Assembly (NCBI GenBank): GCA_910579995.1
Contig: CAJTWH010000006.1
Location: 1 to 64,000 of the forward strand
Origin: an uncultured Muribaculaceae bacterium
Lineage (GTDB): Bacteria; Bacteroidota; Bacteroidia; Bacteroidales; Muribaculaceae
Direction: 5' to 3'
DNA: 64,000 bases
Positions 16,157 to 24,522 of this stretch are shown piece by piece. The notes beneath the pieces are model-generated. The model was not told the DNA's origin. It ran no database searches and was given only the letters and a program-made list of their open reading frames with translations. Both the position numbers and the translations under genes were made by a program. Positions within the stretch are counted from its first letter, which is position 1, and the number at the start of each line of letters is the position of its first letter.

Positions 16157-18238
16157 TTATTTAAGATTGTCAAGTATTCCGCTGTCGCTGTCTGCTTGAT
16201 ATGGAGTTTCTTCAAAATCAATGTCGATTTTCTTGCGTCCGAAATTTAATGTCAGGCTTAGACGAACGGTAGCATAGCAGTTGCGGGAGCAGTGGCCAAC
16301 AGAGGTGTATGGTGTGAGAGCTGAAAGATTTCGGGTCTTCATTTCGTAGCGTTTCATGAAGGCATTGAATACACCGGCTTCTACCGACCAAAAGCTGCCT
16401 TTGTATCCGGCCAGAATCATGTTCATATCTTTCTCTGTGATTATCTCCTCGCCATACATAGTATTGGCCGGTCCGGAGAAGCTGCTTGCGCTGAACGTGA
16501 AGTGACCGTAGTTGAAGTCTACTGCAAACGCTACGCGGGCGATGTTGCGGGTGTGGCTATATGTTAGTCCACGGCTGAAATACCGGTGCAGCGATGGTGT
16601 GACAGACAGCGACAGATGATTGCCCCAAGGCCTGACGCTCACCGACATCATGCCGCTCAATTCGCTGAAAGAGCGTTGGTTCATATATGTCTTTACAAAT
16701 TGGCTGCCGTCGAAGAATGTTGTGCTCATGACCGGATTTTTTTCATTTCTGTAGCCTGCCGACAGATAAATGTTGAAAATTTTGTGGGCGTAAGTGGCGG
16801 TGAAGTTCTGATCAGTCTCGTAATAAGCCTTGGCTTCAGGATTGCCACGTGTTACCATGCCGGGCTGTACTTGCTGCTCGATGTCGGCAAGTAGAGACGG
16901 CGAGGGGTCGAGTTGTTCCATCCGGAAGTTGTAGCGCAGGTTGATTCCGGCAGGCAGATTTATGCCTATCCCTGCTTGCGGATTGAGGCTGTAGGATGTA
17001 TAAGGACTGCTGCCTGTCTGGCGGCGGTAGAGACGTTTGCCGCTCACCGCACCCATGAAGTTCATCATTCCGACATTCACCCTGTATTCTCCGAAAACAG
17101 AGCTCTCGTTTTGGCGAAGACTTGTAGTGCCGTCAGGCACATAATTGTTGGAGATGTAGCTCTGCCTGTGACGCAGACCTGCGGTTACATGGGATTTCCA
17201 CAAGTCAATATCATATACAGCCTCTGCTTTCATCGCCCACTTCCTGCCCTTCACATCCGTGCATATTTCAACAGGCAATGCCGCGTCGGCGATATCGGTC
17301 TCGCTATAATAATGGGTGGAGTGGGAGCGCAGAAAAATGCCGCTAAGAGAGGCTGAAAGTTTTTGCGAGTCTGATATACGCAAGCGATAATTGATATCCG
17401 CCGAGGGCGAAGAACTACGTTCGGAAGTATGCTCATTGATAAGATAAGCCTTGTCGGAGGCGCTTGTGGTAAGAATAGCCCTGCGGTCGCCCTCTTCTTT
17501 TGCCGGCACATAATTGTAGGCGTAGTGCAGTGTAATGTCGGTGACGCTGCGCCCTTTTGCCAAGGAGTATCCTATATTGGAGAAGAGGCCACCCAAAGAC
17601 GCCTTGACAGGCAACCCTTCTTCCCGCCGGTTTACATCGCCATCGGGATAGCGCCATAATTCTTCATAGTCGCGGATCCATGAGTTACGCTCCATGCCGA
17701 AGTAGTTTGCGCTTGCAGAGAATGTTGATTCTCCGTGGCTGTATCGGGCAGACAGATTATCCATAGAGGCCCATTTTCCATCGCCTACGGCATTCATCGA
17801 TTCGAGGGCAATCAAGCCGCCGCTGTCGTTGCGCCGTGTTATTATATCAAGTACAACATCTCCCTCATCATAGCGCATGCCGGGATTGTCGTGATATTCA
17901 ATGCGCAATATATCGTCAGGCACAAGGGCTGCAAGTTCGGCGCTCGTAGCCGCTACGCCGTTGATTCGGAGAGCGACCGAGCCGCCGGCGGGTAGATTTA
18001 CAGCTCCTGTGAGAGGATTGACCGATATACCCGGCAGTTGGATAAGCCGGAGCAGCTCAAGGCCGTCATGGGCGAGCTTTTTGATTGTTGACGATGGCAG
18101 ATATGTCTGGCCGTCTGCTTTGTTTACGATTTGTTTTGCCGTGACTGTTATTTCTTTAAGCTCTTCGGCATGGCTTGCGATGAGGCACGACGGGAGTGCT
18201 GCGAGGCACAGGAATGCCCGCATATATAGGGAGTTCAT
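16157..18238 (-). CDS. Outer-membrane beta-barrel receptor, TonB-dependent-like
   Basis: A 693-residue protein with signal peptide (FLCLAALPSCLIASHAEE). A plug-like domain occupies about residues 28-150, starting at LKEITVTAKQIVNKADGQTY, with VALRINGVAA and DILRIEYHDNPGMRY. The rest is a large barrel of alternating strands ending LTLNFGRKKIDIDFEE. It resembles the outer-membrane beta-barrel family related to TonB receptors but lacks the carboxypeptidase-D-like N-terminal domain of SusC. It lies 19 bases after an ECF sigma factor gene, so it may be part of that regulon. The cargo is unknown. Confidence 0.75.
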   Translation of the reverse strand: MNSLYMRAFLCLAALPSCLIASHAEELKEITVTAKQIVNKADGQTYLPSSTIKKLAHDGLELLRLIQLPGISVNPLTGAVNLPAGGSVALRINGVAATSAELAALVPDDILRIEYHDNPGMRYDEGDVVLDIITRRNDSGGLIALESMNAVGDGKWASMDNLSARYSHGESTFSASANYFGMERNSWIRDYEELWRYPDGDVNRREEGLPVKASLGGLFSNIGYSLAKGRSVTDITLHYAYNYVPAKEEGDRRAILTTSASDKAYLINEHTSERSSSPSADINYRLRISDSQKLSASLSGIFLRSHSTHYYSETDIADAALPVEICTDVKGRKWAMKAEAVYDIDLWKSHVTAGLRHRQSYISNNYVPDGTTSLRQNESSVFGEYRVNVGMMNFMGAVSGKRLYRRQTGSSPYTSYSLNPQAGIGINLPAGINLRYNFRMEQLDPSPSLLADIEQQVQPGMVTRGNPEAKAYYETDQNFTATYAHKIFNIYLSAGYRNEKNPVMSTTFFDGSQFVKTYMNQRSFSELSGMMSVSVRPWGNHLSLSVTPSLHRYFSRGLTYSHTRNIARVAFAVDFNYGHFTFSASSFSGPANTMYGEEIITEKDMNMILAGYKGSFWSVEAGVFNAFMKRYEMKTRNLSALTPYTSVGHCSRNCYATVRLSLTLNFGRKKIDIDFEETPYQADSDSGILDNLK

Positions 18239-18257
18239 AAGTTGGTGGGATGATGGT

Positions 18258-18812
18258 TTAGTAATCCAAAATATCCTGATACAGACCCTGAAGCCGGGTG
18301 CGGATATATTTTACAGCATAATGTTTGCGGGAAAGGACAGTAGCCTGTGGCACACCGGTATTGGCTGCTATTTCCTTGACCGGAATACCCTCGAAAACAG
18401 TCAGGCAGAACACTTCGCTCTGCTCCGGAGGCAGCGCGGCGAGGGCTACCTCAAGCTCTTGCCATATCACTTTGCGCAGGCAAGCGTTCTCGGGGTCGTC
18501 GGCCGGTGGAGCGGAGAGCATGCCGGCGAAATAATCATATACGTCGTCGCTGTCGGCAGCGCTGCTCCACGGCTCTTCGCGGCGCTTGCGCCAGAGGTTG
18601 ATGATGGCATTGTGTGCAACCTTGTAGAGCCATGACGACATACGTTCTATGCCCGTGATTTCTGAGTCATCACAGCGCGCGAGGCGGTAGAAGACATCCT
18701 GAAGGATATCGTCGGCGTCATCGGTATTACCCACGCGTCGGATGATATATGAGCGTAGAGCCTGCCGATGATTGTTGACTATGTCGGTCAGCAATGCAGA
18801 CTTAGCGCTCAT
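18258..18812 (-). CDS. ECF RNA polymerase sigma factor
   Basis: A 184-residue sigma-70 family factor with region 2 (YIIRRVGNTDDADDILQDVF near residues 22-41, then AHNAIINLWRKRR near 67) and region 4 (ALPPEQSEVFCLTVFEGIPV near 130, with a helix-turn-helix ending PQATVLSRKHYAVKYIR). It overlaps the upstream small membrane protein gene by 11 bases and precedes the barrel gene. No FecR-type anti-sigma gene is adjacent. The target promoters are unknown; the barrel gene is the obvious candidate. Confidence 0.9.
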   Translation of the reverse strand: MSAKSALLTDIVNNHRQALRSYIIRRVGNTDDADDILQDVFYRLARCDDSEITGIERMSSWLYKVAHNAIINLWRKRREEPWSSAADSDDVYDYFAGMLSAPPADDPENACLRKVIWQELEVALAALPPEQSEVFCLTVFEGIPVKEIAANTGVPQATVLSRKHYAVKYIRTRLQGLYQDILDY

Positions 18813-19140
18813 CTTGAGGATTGGCTGTCATATTGTGCCATTGGCGGCGGCGTTCCCAAAATTCGCGTCGTTCGTCGGGGCTGAGATTGTGCCAGTGGTC
18901 ATGACCGGGGCGCAGGTGGTGGAGGCACGCTCCGAGCAGGAAGAGACCGATTATGAAGCCACCCGAAAGCAGTTGGCTCAGAAAGAATATACCGAGCGAC
19001 TGAGTGAAGCTCACCGAGGCAAAGCCGCTTATTGCCGGAACGAAAGCGTTCCAGAGTGTCATGATGGCGTATGCAGCCAAAGAAGGCACGCCGGCGCCCC
19101 ATATAAGGAGCATGATGAAGGTCTTGATTATACGTTTCAT
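18802..19140 (-). CDS. Small two-helix membrane protein with histidine-rich tail
   Basis: An unrecognised 112-residue protein. Two hydrophobic segments (about residues 5-32 and 48-74) would place both ends on the same side of the inner membrane. The C-terminal 35 residues are rich in His, Arg and Glu (HHLRPGHDHWHNLSPDERRE and then FWERRRQWHN), a possible metal or partner-binding tail. It is the first gene of the unit with the ECF sigma factor and overlaps it by 11 bases. A role in controlling the sigma factor is only inferred from position. Confidence 0.6.
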   Translation of the reverse strand: MKRIIKTFIMLLIWGAGVPSLAAYAIMTLWNAFVPAISGFASVSFTQSLGIFFLSQLLSGGFIIGLFLLGACLHHLRPGHDHWHNLSPDERREFWERRRQWHNMTANPQDER

Positions 19141-19233
19141 TCTGTTTTTTATTTAAGTTTTTTGTGAGCTCACAATTATATGACACGCGGCTGTCGAAAA
19201 TATTTTATCAAATCTGAAATTTAACATTTGCGT

Positions 19234-19271
19234 CAAAAAAATAGCAGCCCCGTTGGTCGCGGGGCTGCTAT
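19234..19271 (-). terminator. Terminator at the end of the GH43-ROK operon
   Basis: A 12-base stem (19241-19252 with 19260-19271, core AGCAGCCCCG/CGGGGCTGCT) is followed on the minus strand by seven T. It closes the unit that ends with the ROK kinase at 19291. Confidence 0.85.
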
Positions 19272-19290
19272 ATGGAGTGGATTGAAATAT

Positions 19291-20394
19291 TTAATCTTCG
19301 GCTGCGTCGAGATTCTTCAGTGCGTAGACGTATGCGCCGATTGATATGGCTTTGGAGGCTCCGAGCTTCGATATTATCACGCCGGTGCGCTTCATGGGGT
19401 CGTACATCACGCTGTCGTTAGTGCCATACACCTTGAGCGGACGGGCGTCGCCGACAACGAATTTTGCAAATTCGAGTTCGTCGTCGAGGTCGAACACTCT
19501 CATCTGCACGCGCTGCACAGCCTCGCCGCTCTTCGTGGCGAGTGTAGAGCGCAATTCTTTTATCACAGCAGGTTTTATGTATTTTGCAGCACCGGTAAGG
19601 CCGCCGCCGATAACGATGAGCGAATCGGTGAGCGTTACGGCAGAGGCGAAAGCGTCGCCGGCCACTTCACCGCAAAGTTCGAAAGCCTTGCGTGCCATCT
19701 CGGCGTCGCCCTCGGCTTCTCCTTCGGCAATTTTGAATATCTCGTAGGGTGTGCGGTCGGTGTCGTCGCCGGTGAGTGTGGCATAGTTGCGCTTGACGCC
19801 GCGGATCGACGCGCCTTCTTCTACGATCACACCATTTTCGTGCTTGTGGCGCAGGCAGAATGTCTCTACGCAGGCATTGTTGCCGAGATTGAGCTCTCCG
19901 TTGATCACAGAGCCGATTCCGAGGCCGGTGCCGAAAGTATAGCCCAAGAGATTTGAGTATTTGCGTTTGCCGCCGAGCTCCCGTATGCGCTCGTTGATGT
20001 CTTTCAGGGCGCCACCCGTGGCTTCTCCGAGGGCAAAGAGGTCGCCGTCGTTGTTGATGTAGACAGGCAGTTTGAATTTAGCCTGAAGGAAGGGGCCGAG
20101 AGCCACGCCATCTCTGAACGAAGGGAAATTGGGAAGATAACCGCCGATAATGCCGGCACGGTAATCTGCCGGGCCGGGGAAAGCGAAGCTTATTGCCACG
20201 GGTGATTCATCTATCTTTGAAATCACTTCTTCAAAGCCTTTCACCATAGTGTCGAGGCATTGGTCGAGATTGTCGGAGTGCGAGGGATAGGTTATGGGGT
20301 CGATTATATAATCGTAGCCTCTCATGGCCGAAAATACGAAGTTTGTGCCTCCGGCATCGAGGGTGATTACTATTCGCTGGTCGTTTTTATACAT
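19291..20394 (-). CDS. ROK family sugar kinase
   Basis: A 367-residue ROK protein with the ATP phosphate-binding segment ITLDAGGTNFVFSAM at about residues 10-24, the sugar-binding segment around YINNDGDLFALGEA near 110, and the second ATP motif VIGGGLTGAAKYI near 255. The ROK CxCGxxGCxE zinc motif is not evident: the region near 170 reads NACVETFCLRHKH, so the metal site may differ. Most likely it phosphorylates a hexose released by the adjacent glycosidases. It starts one base after DUF4861. Confidence 0.85.
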   Translation of the reverse strand: MYKNDQRIVITLDAGGTNFVFSAMRGYDYIIDPITYPSHSDNLDQCLDTMVKGFEEVISKIDESPVAISFAFPGPADYRAGIIGGYLPNFPSFRDGVALGPFLQAKFKLPVYINNDGDLFALGEATGGALKDINERIRELGGKRKYSNLLGYTFGTGLGIGSVINGELNLGNNACVETFCLRHKHENGVIVEEGASIRGVKRNYATLTGDDTDRTPYEIFKIAEGEAEGDAEMARKAFELCGEVAGDAFASAVTLTDSLIVIGGGLTGAAKYIKPAVIKELRSTLATKSGEAVQRVQMRVFDLDDELEFAKFVVGDARPLKVYGTNDSVMYDPMKRTGVIISKLGASKAISIGAYVYALKNLDAAED

Positions 20395-20395
20395 T

Positions 20396-21565
20396 TCAGT
20401 ATGAGATTATCAGTGGAGTTTTTTTATAATTTTCGAGATATTCGGTCCATGCCTCCATGTCGGTGATGTCGGCGCGGTCCCATGCAAAGCCGAAGTAATA
20501 TCTGAAATTCTCGCGCGGTGCTATGCGGGTGGCAAGCACGGCATGGCCGTCGCGCTCGGCAAAAGTGACATTGCGGTCGGGGATGATGACGCCGAGCATG
20601 GCTTTGCCGTTATCCGGGCCTTGAGTGGGGTCTGCGTAGGCTATGAAGTTCGAGCTGTTGACAACGGGGCTCTCGTCGCGCAGCGGCACACCGGCAACGA
20701 TGTCGGCCGAGTCGCGAAGTCCGGCATAGCTCACAGTGCAGGCGTTGAGGTGCTTGCCGGCATCGAGGGTGATGAGTCGTGTCTCAACTATGCTGTCTAC
20801 GGGAGCGAAAGTAAGGCGGGCAGTGAAGCGCAGCGGGCCATTGTCAAGTACTTCGGCGGTCTCGTAGCACCAAGGGAATACGATGGTGTCGTTGACTACA
20901 CGAGCGGCCACACCGTCGCCCAATGTCGGCCCCACGGCGTAGCAGTCCATGCCGAGCCCATGGTCGATGTGATAAGAGATAGTGTTGATATATTCCTGCG
21001 CCGCTTCTTTGGAAATAGCCTTCAGCGAGTCGACAATCTGCCAAGTGCGCGGGCTTGTCTCGGGAGCGTAGAGGTCTTCAAGTATCGGGCGGGGAGTGGG
21101 ATGTTTGAAGAAAATGTCATACCCGTAGGCACGCTCTCCCTTGGCCTGTGTCGCGGGGCCGTATGCACGGAAGCCGACGAGGTCGTTTTCCCATGCAAGG
21201 TCATCGGCGCGTTCGGGATAGACGCGTCCGACAGCTACGTTGCTGAAGCTTACCGCAGTGTCGCTCAATGCTATCCGGGCTGTGATTCGCGCATTTGGCT
21301 CTATGTTGACCTGAAATATCAGCAGCGAGTCGCTCGTGATCTGCGACGGCACAAGCGAGTCGTTGCAGTAGACAGCGTAGAAACCGTCGCCCAACCTCTC
21401 GGCAACATCTTTTAAAGGAATTTCCACAATCTCACAGCGGGAAGAGCCCGAAGGATTGCTTACATTAACAATCATGTCGTCGGGCTGCGAGCACGACGAC
21501 ATGATTGAAGCCACAGCCAGAGCGGCGGCGAACTTAGAGTGTAGCGAAGACATTTTTGTTTTCAT
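20396..21565 (-). CDS. DUF4861 family lipoprotein
   Basis: A 389-residue protein whose signal ends at a lipobox (AVASIMSSC), so it is probably a periplasmic or outer-membrane lipoprotein. The body carries DUF4861 segments such as YGYDIFFKHPTPRP, DHGLGMDCYAVGPTLG and APRENFRYYFGFAWDRADI. DUF4861 proteins occur in pectin-degradation loci of Bacteroidota; their reaction is not established to my knowledge. The ATG at 21565 overlaps the end of GH88 by 32 bases; an ATG at 21553 is also possible. Confidence 0.8.
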   Translation of the reverse strand: MKTKMSSLHSKFAAALAVASIMSSCSQPDDMIVNVSNPSGSSRCEIVEIPLKDVAERLGDGFYAVYCNDSLVPSQITSDSLLIFQVNIEPNARITARIALSDTAVSFSNVAVGRVYPERADDLAWENDLVGFRAYGPATQAKGERAYGYDIFFKHPTPRPILEDLYAPETSPRTWQIVDSLKAISKEAAQEYINTISYHIDHGLGMDCYAVGPTLGDGVAARVVNDTIVFPWCYETAEVLDNGPLRFTARLTFAPVDSIVETRLITLDAGKHLNACTVSYAGLRDSADIVAGVPLRDESPVVNSSNFIAYADPTQGPDNGKAMLGVIIPDRNVTFAERDGHAVLATRIAPRENFRYYFGFAWDRADITDMEAWTEYLENYKKTPLIISY

Positions 21566-22748
21566 TGATTCTTTTGAGGCGAAGTAATGCTTCAAGATAA
21601 TAATAATCGGCGTATATTATCGAATAGTCTATCTCGCTGCCTGCCGGGCGATGACCGGTGGAATGGTCGAGGAACGAGGGGCGCTTGCTGCCTGAGCGGT
21701 ATCTGTCGCTTGCAAGCGACGCGAGCATTTTTGTCGCAGCCTCACGATAGCGGGCGGCTGTCTTGGCGTCGACATACTGCTGCAGCTCAAGCAAAGCCGA
21801 GGCTACAACAGCGGCAGCGGAGGCGTCGCGGCTTGTATGTGGTATCGACGGGTCGTCGAAATCCCAATAGGGCACATAGTCGTCGGGCAGACGGCAAAGA
21901 TAGGCTTCCGTAACTTTTTTTGCAAAGTTAAGAAATTTTTTGTCATTTGTCTCACGATATACCATAGTATATCCGTAAATAGCCCAAGCCTGGCCTCTCG
22001 ACCATGTTGAATTGTCGGCGTAGCCCTGATGTGTGATACCTTTTATGAATTTACCGTTGTCGGGGTTATAGATTGCCACATGATAGCAGGTTCCGTCGCG
22101 GCGGAAGTGATGTTTCATTGTCACCTCGGCATGACGCACGGCGATATCATACAGCTTCTTGTCGCCGCCGTTCTTTGCTGCCCAAAAGAGCATTTCGAGG
22201 TTTATCATGTTGTCCATGATGGTGTTGTGTCCGCCGAGCATTTCTACATTCCGCGGCCACGACAGAATAGTACCGACTACGGGGCTGTAGAGCGTGGCAA
22301 GGGTGTCGGCAGTGGCAAGCACCACCTGTTTGTATCGTTCGTCGCCGGTGAGGCGGTAGGCATTGCCATAGCTGCAGAACATCAGGAATCCGAGGTCGTG
22401 GTCGAAAGCCGGGCGTTGCGACAGATATTCGAGCGAGCAGGTGTATTTTTCCGCTTCTTCTTTGAGTTGTTTGTCACCGGTGATTTCATAGTCATACCAC
22501 AGCACACCGGGCCAGAATCCAGCACACCACTCGTCGGGAGTGACCTTGCGGCAGTGCCATACGCTGTCGCATGGGCTGATGTTGCGAGGCATCATGGTAT
22601 AGTCTTTATCAGGGCCTAATTGAGTCAATGCCCGATGTATCTGCAAGTTACAATAATTTAAGTCGCCGTCGACATCTACAGTTACGGCTGAGAGAAGGGG
22701 GGTACACATCATTGCGAGTGTACCTGTGATTATCTTGAGAAACTGCAT
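21534..22748 (-). CDS. Glycoside hydrolase family 88, unsaturated glucuronyl hydrolase
   Basis: A 404-residue secreted enzyme that would remove the 4,5-unsaturated uronate left at non-reducing ends by lyases, using a hydration mechanism. The signal peptide is at the N-terminus. The two conserved aspartates of the family appear as Asp118 in FDHDLGFLMF and Asp179 in TIMDNMINLE. The pattern SRGQAWAIYGY near 250 is also typical. It lies four bases after GH43 and directly supports lyase activity elsewhere in the locus. Confidence 0.92.
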   Translation of the reverse strand: MQFLKIITGTLAMMCTPLLSAVTVDVDGDLNYCNLQIHRALTQLGPDKDYTMMPRNISPCDSVWHCRKVTPDEWCAGFWPGVLWYDYEITGDKQLKEEAEKYTCSLEYLSQRPAFDHDLGFLMFCSYGNAYRLTGDERYKQVVLATADTLATLYSPVVGTILSWPRNVEMLGGHNTIMDNMINLEMLFWAAKNGGDKKLYDIAVRHAEVTMKHHFRRDGTCYHVAIYNPDNGKFIKGITHQGYADNSTWSRGQAWAIYGYTMVYRETNDKKFLNFAKKVTEAYLCRLPDDYVPYWDFDDPSIPHTSRDASAAAVVASALLELQQYVDAKTAARYREAATKMLASLASDRYRSGSKRPSFLDHSTGHRPAGSEIDYSIIYADYYYLEALLRLKRINENKNVFATL

Positions 22749-22752
22749 AATG

Positions 22753-24387
22753 CTATTTTAAGGTTGTATCAGATGAGAAAATGTCGATCCATCCGCGGTC
22801 GGAAATATCGGCCGGTGTAATGCTGTAGAACCCGATTTTTGCGCCTATCCATTTGCCTTCTCGCGCTGTGAAATTGCCGCATGCAAGGTATTTCTTGCCA
22901 TCGAGGCTGTAGGCGAAGGTGCATTTGCCGCCTTTGTCTACCTTCACCCTGAGCATGATATCACATTCGAGGTTCGGGTAGTTGCCGGCAGCGTAAGTGC
23001 GTGTCGGTTTTATCGTGGCGATATCTTTTATTACTTCTTTGCCTCCTTGCTCGGCGTCGGTGCAGGTGATGAACTGCAATGTAAATTCATCGCCGGTTTT
23101 CTTGAGTCCGAGGCGGGCATAGTTCCAGCCCATTACGATTAAGCCCGACGACACGCCCTCTGACGATGATTTGGCAGATATACGCACCTTTAATGTCTGC
23201 GTGAACTCCTCTGCCGGGAACTTCTCAAGCCAAAGGTTTGGCACTTCCCACATATTCACGAATTCCTTGCTCACCTTGTGGCCGTAGATTCTCATCATTG
23301 ACTCGGCGGTAGGGAAGCCGAAAAGGTCATTATAGTTGCCGTGCCATTGATAGAGCAGGGGAGTGTCGGTGTGTTTGCTTTGCTTAGTGAGTATCGGTTT
23401 GGCATATTTTCTCACAGGCTCACCACAGCCGTCACCGTCGGGGTCGCTGCCTATCACGGGCCAGTCGTTTACCCACGTCATGGGGTTGAGGTGCACTACT
23501 CGGCCGTATGCCCCTTTGTCTTGAAAATGAAGGAACCAGTCAGAGCCGTCGGCTGCCGATACCCACGCTCCCTGATGAGGACCGTTGATGTCGCTGTTGC
23601 CCTGTGCCATCACGATTTTCGACTCGTAAGGGCCGTAGATATTCTTGGAGCGCATTACGAGTTGCCATCCCGTAGCCACGCCTCCGGCCGGGGCGAAGAG
23701 ATAGTAGTAATCGCCGCGGCGATACATCTTTGTGCCTTCTACGGTATGGTTTACGCCGTCGTTGCCGTCGAAAATCTGTCGGGGCTGCGAAATGACTTTA
23801 TTGCCGTCAGGAGTCATTTCACTCAGTGTGAGCACACTGTTGAATCCGGCGCGCGAGGCAGCCCAGCCATTGGAGAGATATGCCTTGCCGTCGCTGTCCC
23901 ACAGCGGCGACGGGTCGATGAGGCCTTTGCCTTCTTTTACCAGCACCGGCTCGCTCCATTTGCCTTCGGGATCGGCGGTATTTATCATAAAGATACCATA
24001 GTCGGGGTCTCCCCAATAGATGTAGTAGAGTCCGTCGTGATAGCGTATGCAGGGGGCCCACACACCTTTGCCGTGGCGCACGCCGCCATTGTAGAAATCT
24101 ACCGGCGGAACGGCTTCGAGGGCGTAGTTGACAAGAGTCCAGTTTACAAGGTCGTCTGACTTCAATATCGGCAATCCGGGCACATCCGAAAAGCTCGATG
24201 AGGTCATATAGAATGTCTTGCCGTCGGGGCTTGCCACAGCGTCGGGGTCGGAGTAGTCGGCATGTATTACCGGATTGGTGAATTCCTTGCCTATGAGGTT
24301 GGCAGGGTTCGACACCGTGTGGCCGTCGCTTGCCATGCAGGTAAGCGACGCGCCATACAGTAACGAGAAAATCATCAATCTATTCAT
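22753..24387 (-). CDS. Glycoside hydrolase family 43 protein
   Basis: A 544-residue secreted enzyme. The N-terminal five-blade propeller has the three expected acids: base Asp47 in ADYSDPDAVA, Asp158 in LIDPSPLWD, and acid Glu217 in HTVEGTKMY. From about residue 340 a C-terminal beta-sandwich follows, of the kind found in beta-xylosidase and arabinofuranosidase subfamilies. The likely activity is alpha-L-arabinofuranosidase or beta-xylosidase. It heads the second carbohydrate operon, 105 bases beyond the terminator that ends the GH97 unit; I could not pick a convincing promoter in that gap. Confidence 0.88.
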   Translation of the reverse strand: MNRLMIFSLLYGASLTCMASDGHTVSNPANLIGKEFTNPVIHADYSDPDAVASPDGKTFYMTSSSFSDVPGLPILKSDDLVNWTLVNYALEAVPPVDFYNGGVRHGKGVWAPCIRYHDGLYYIYWGDPDYGIFMINTADPEGKWSEPVLVKEGKGLIDPSPLWDSDGKAYLSNGWAASRAGFNSVLTLSEMTPDGNKVISQPRQIFDGNDGVNHTVEGTKMYRRGDYYYLFAPAGGVATGWQLVMRSKNIYGPYESKIVMAQGNSDINGPHQGAWVSAADGSDWFLHFQDKGAYGRVVHLNPMTWVNDWPVIGSDPDGDGCGEPVRKYAKPILTKQSKHTDTPLLYQWHGNYNDLFGFPTAESMMRIYGHKVSKEFVNMWEVPNLWLEKFPAEEFTQTLKVRISAKSSSEGVSSGLIVMGWNYARLGLKKTGDEFTLQFITCTDAEQGGKEVIKDIATIKPTRTYAAGNYPNLECDIMLRVKVDKGGKCTFAYSLDGKKYLACGNFTAREGKWIGAKIGFYSITPADISDRGWIDIFSSDTTLK

Positions 24388-24492
24388 AGAAAAAACTTTC
24401 GGTTAAAGGAAAAATCTTTTTTACCAGAGAAATATACCTTGAAATTCATTATATAATACGGCGCACCGCCCGAAAACACCTAATGCCCATAA

Positions 24493-24519
24493 CAAAAAGA
24501 GCGGCCACAACCGCTCTTT
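24493..24519 (-). terminator. Terminator after GH97
   Basis: Arms AAAGAGCGG (24496-24504) and CCGCTCTTT (24511-24519) with loop CCACAA, followed on the minus strand by a T-run. It separates the SusC-to-GH97 unit from the GH43-to-ROK unit. Confidence 0.85.
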
Positions 24520-24522
24520 CAT

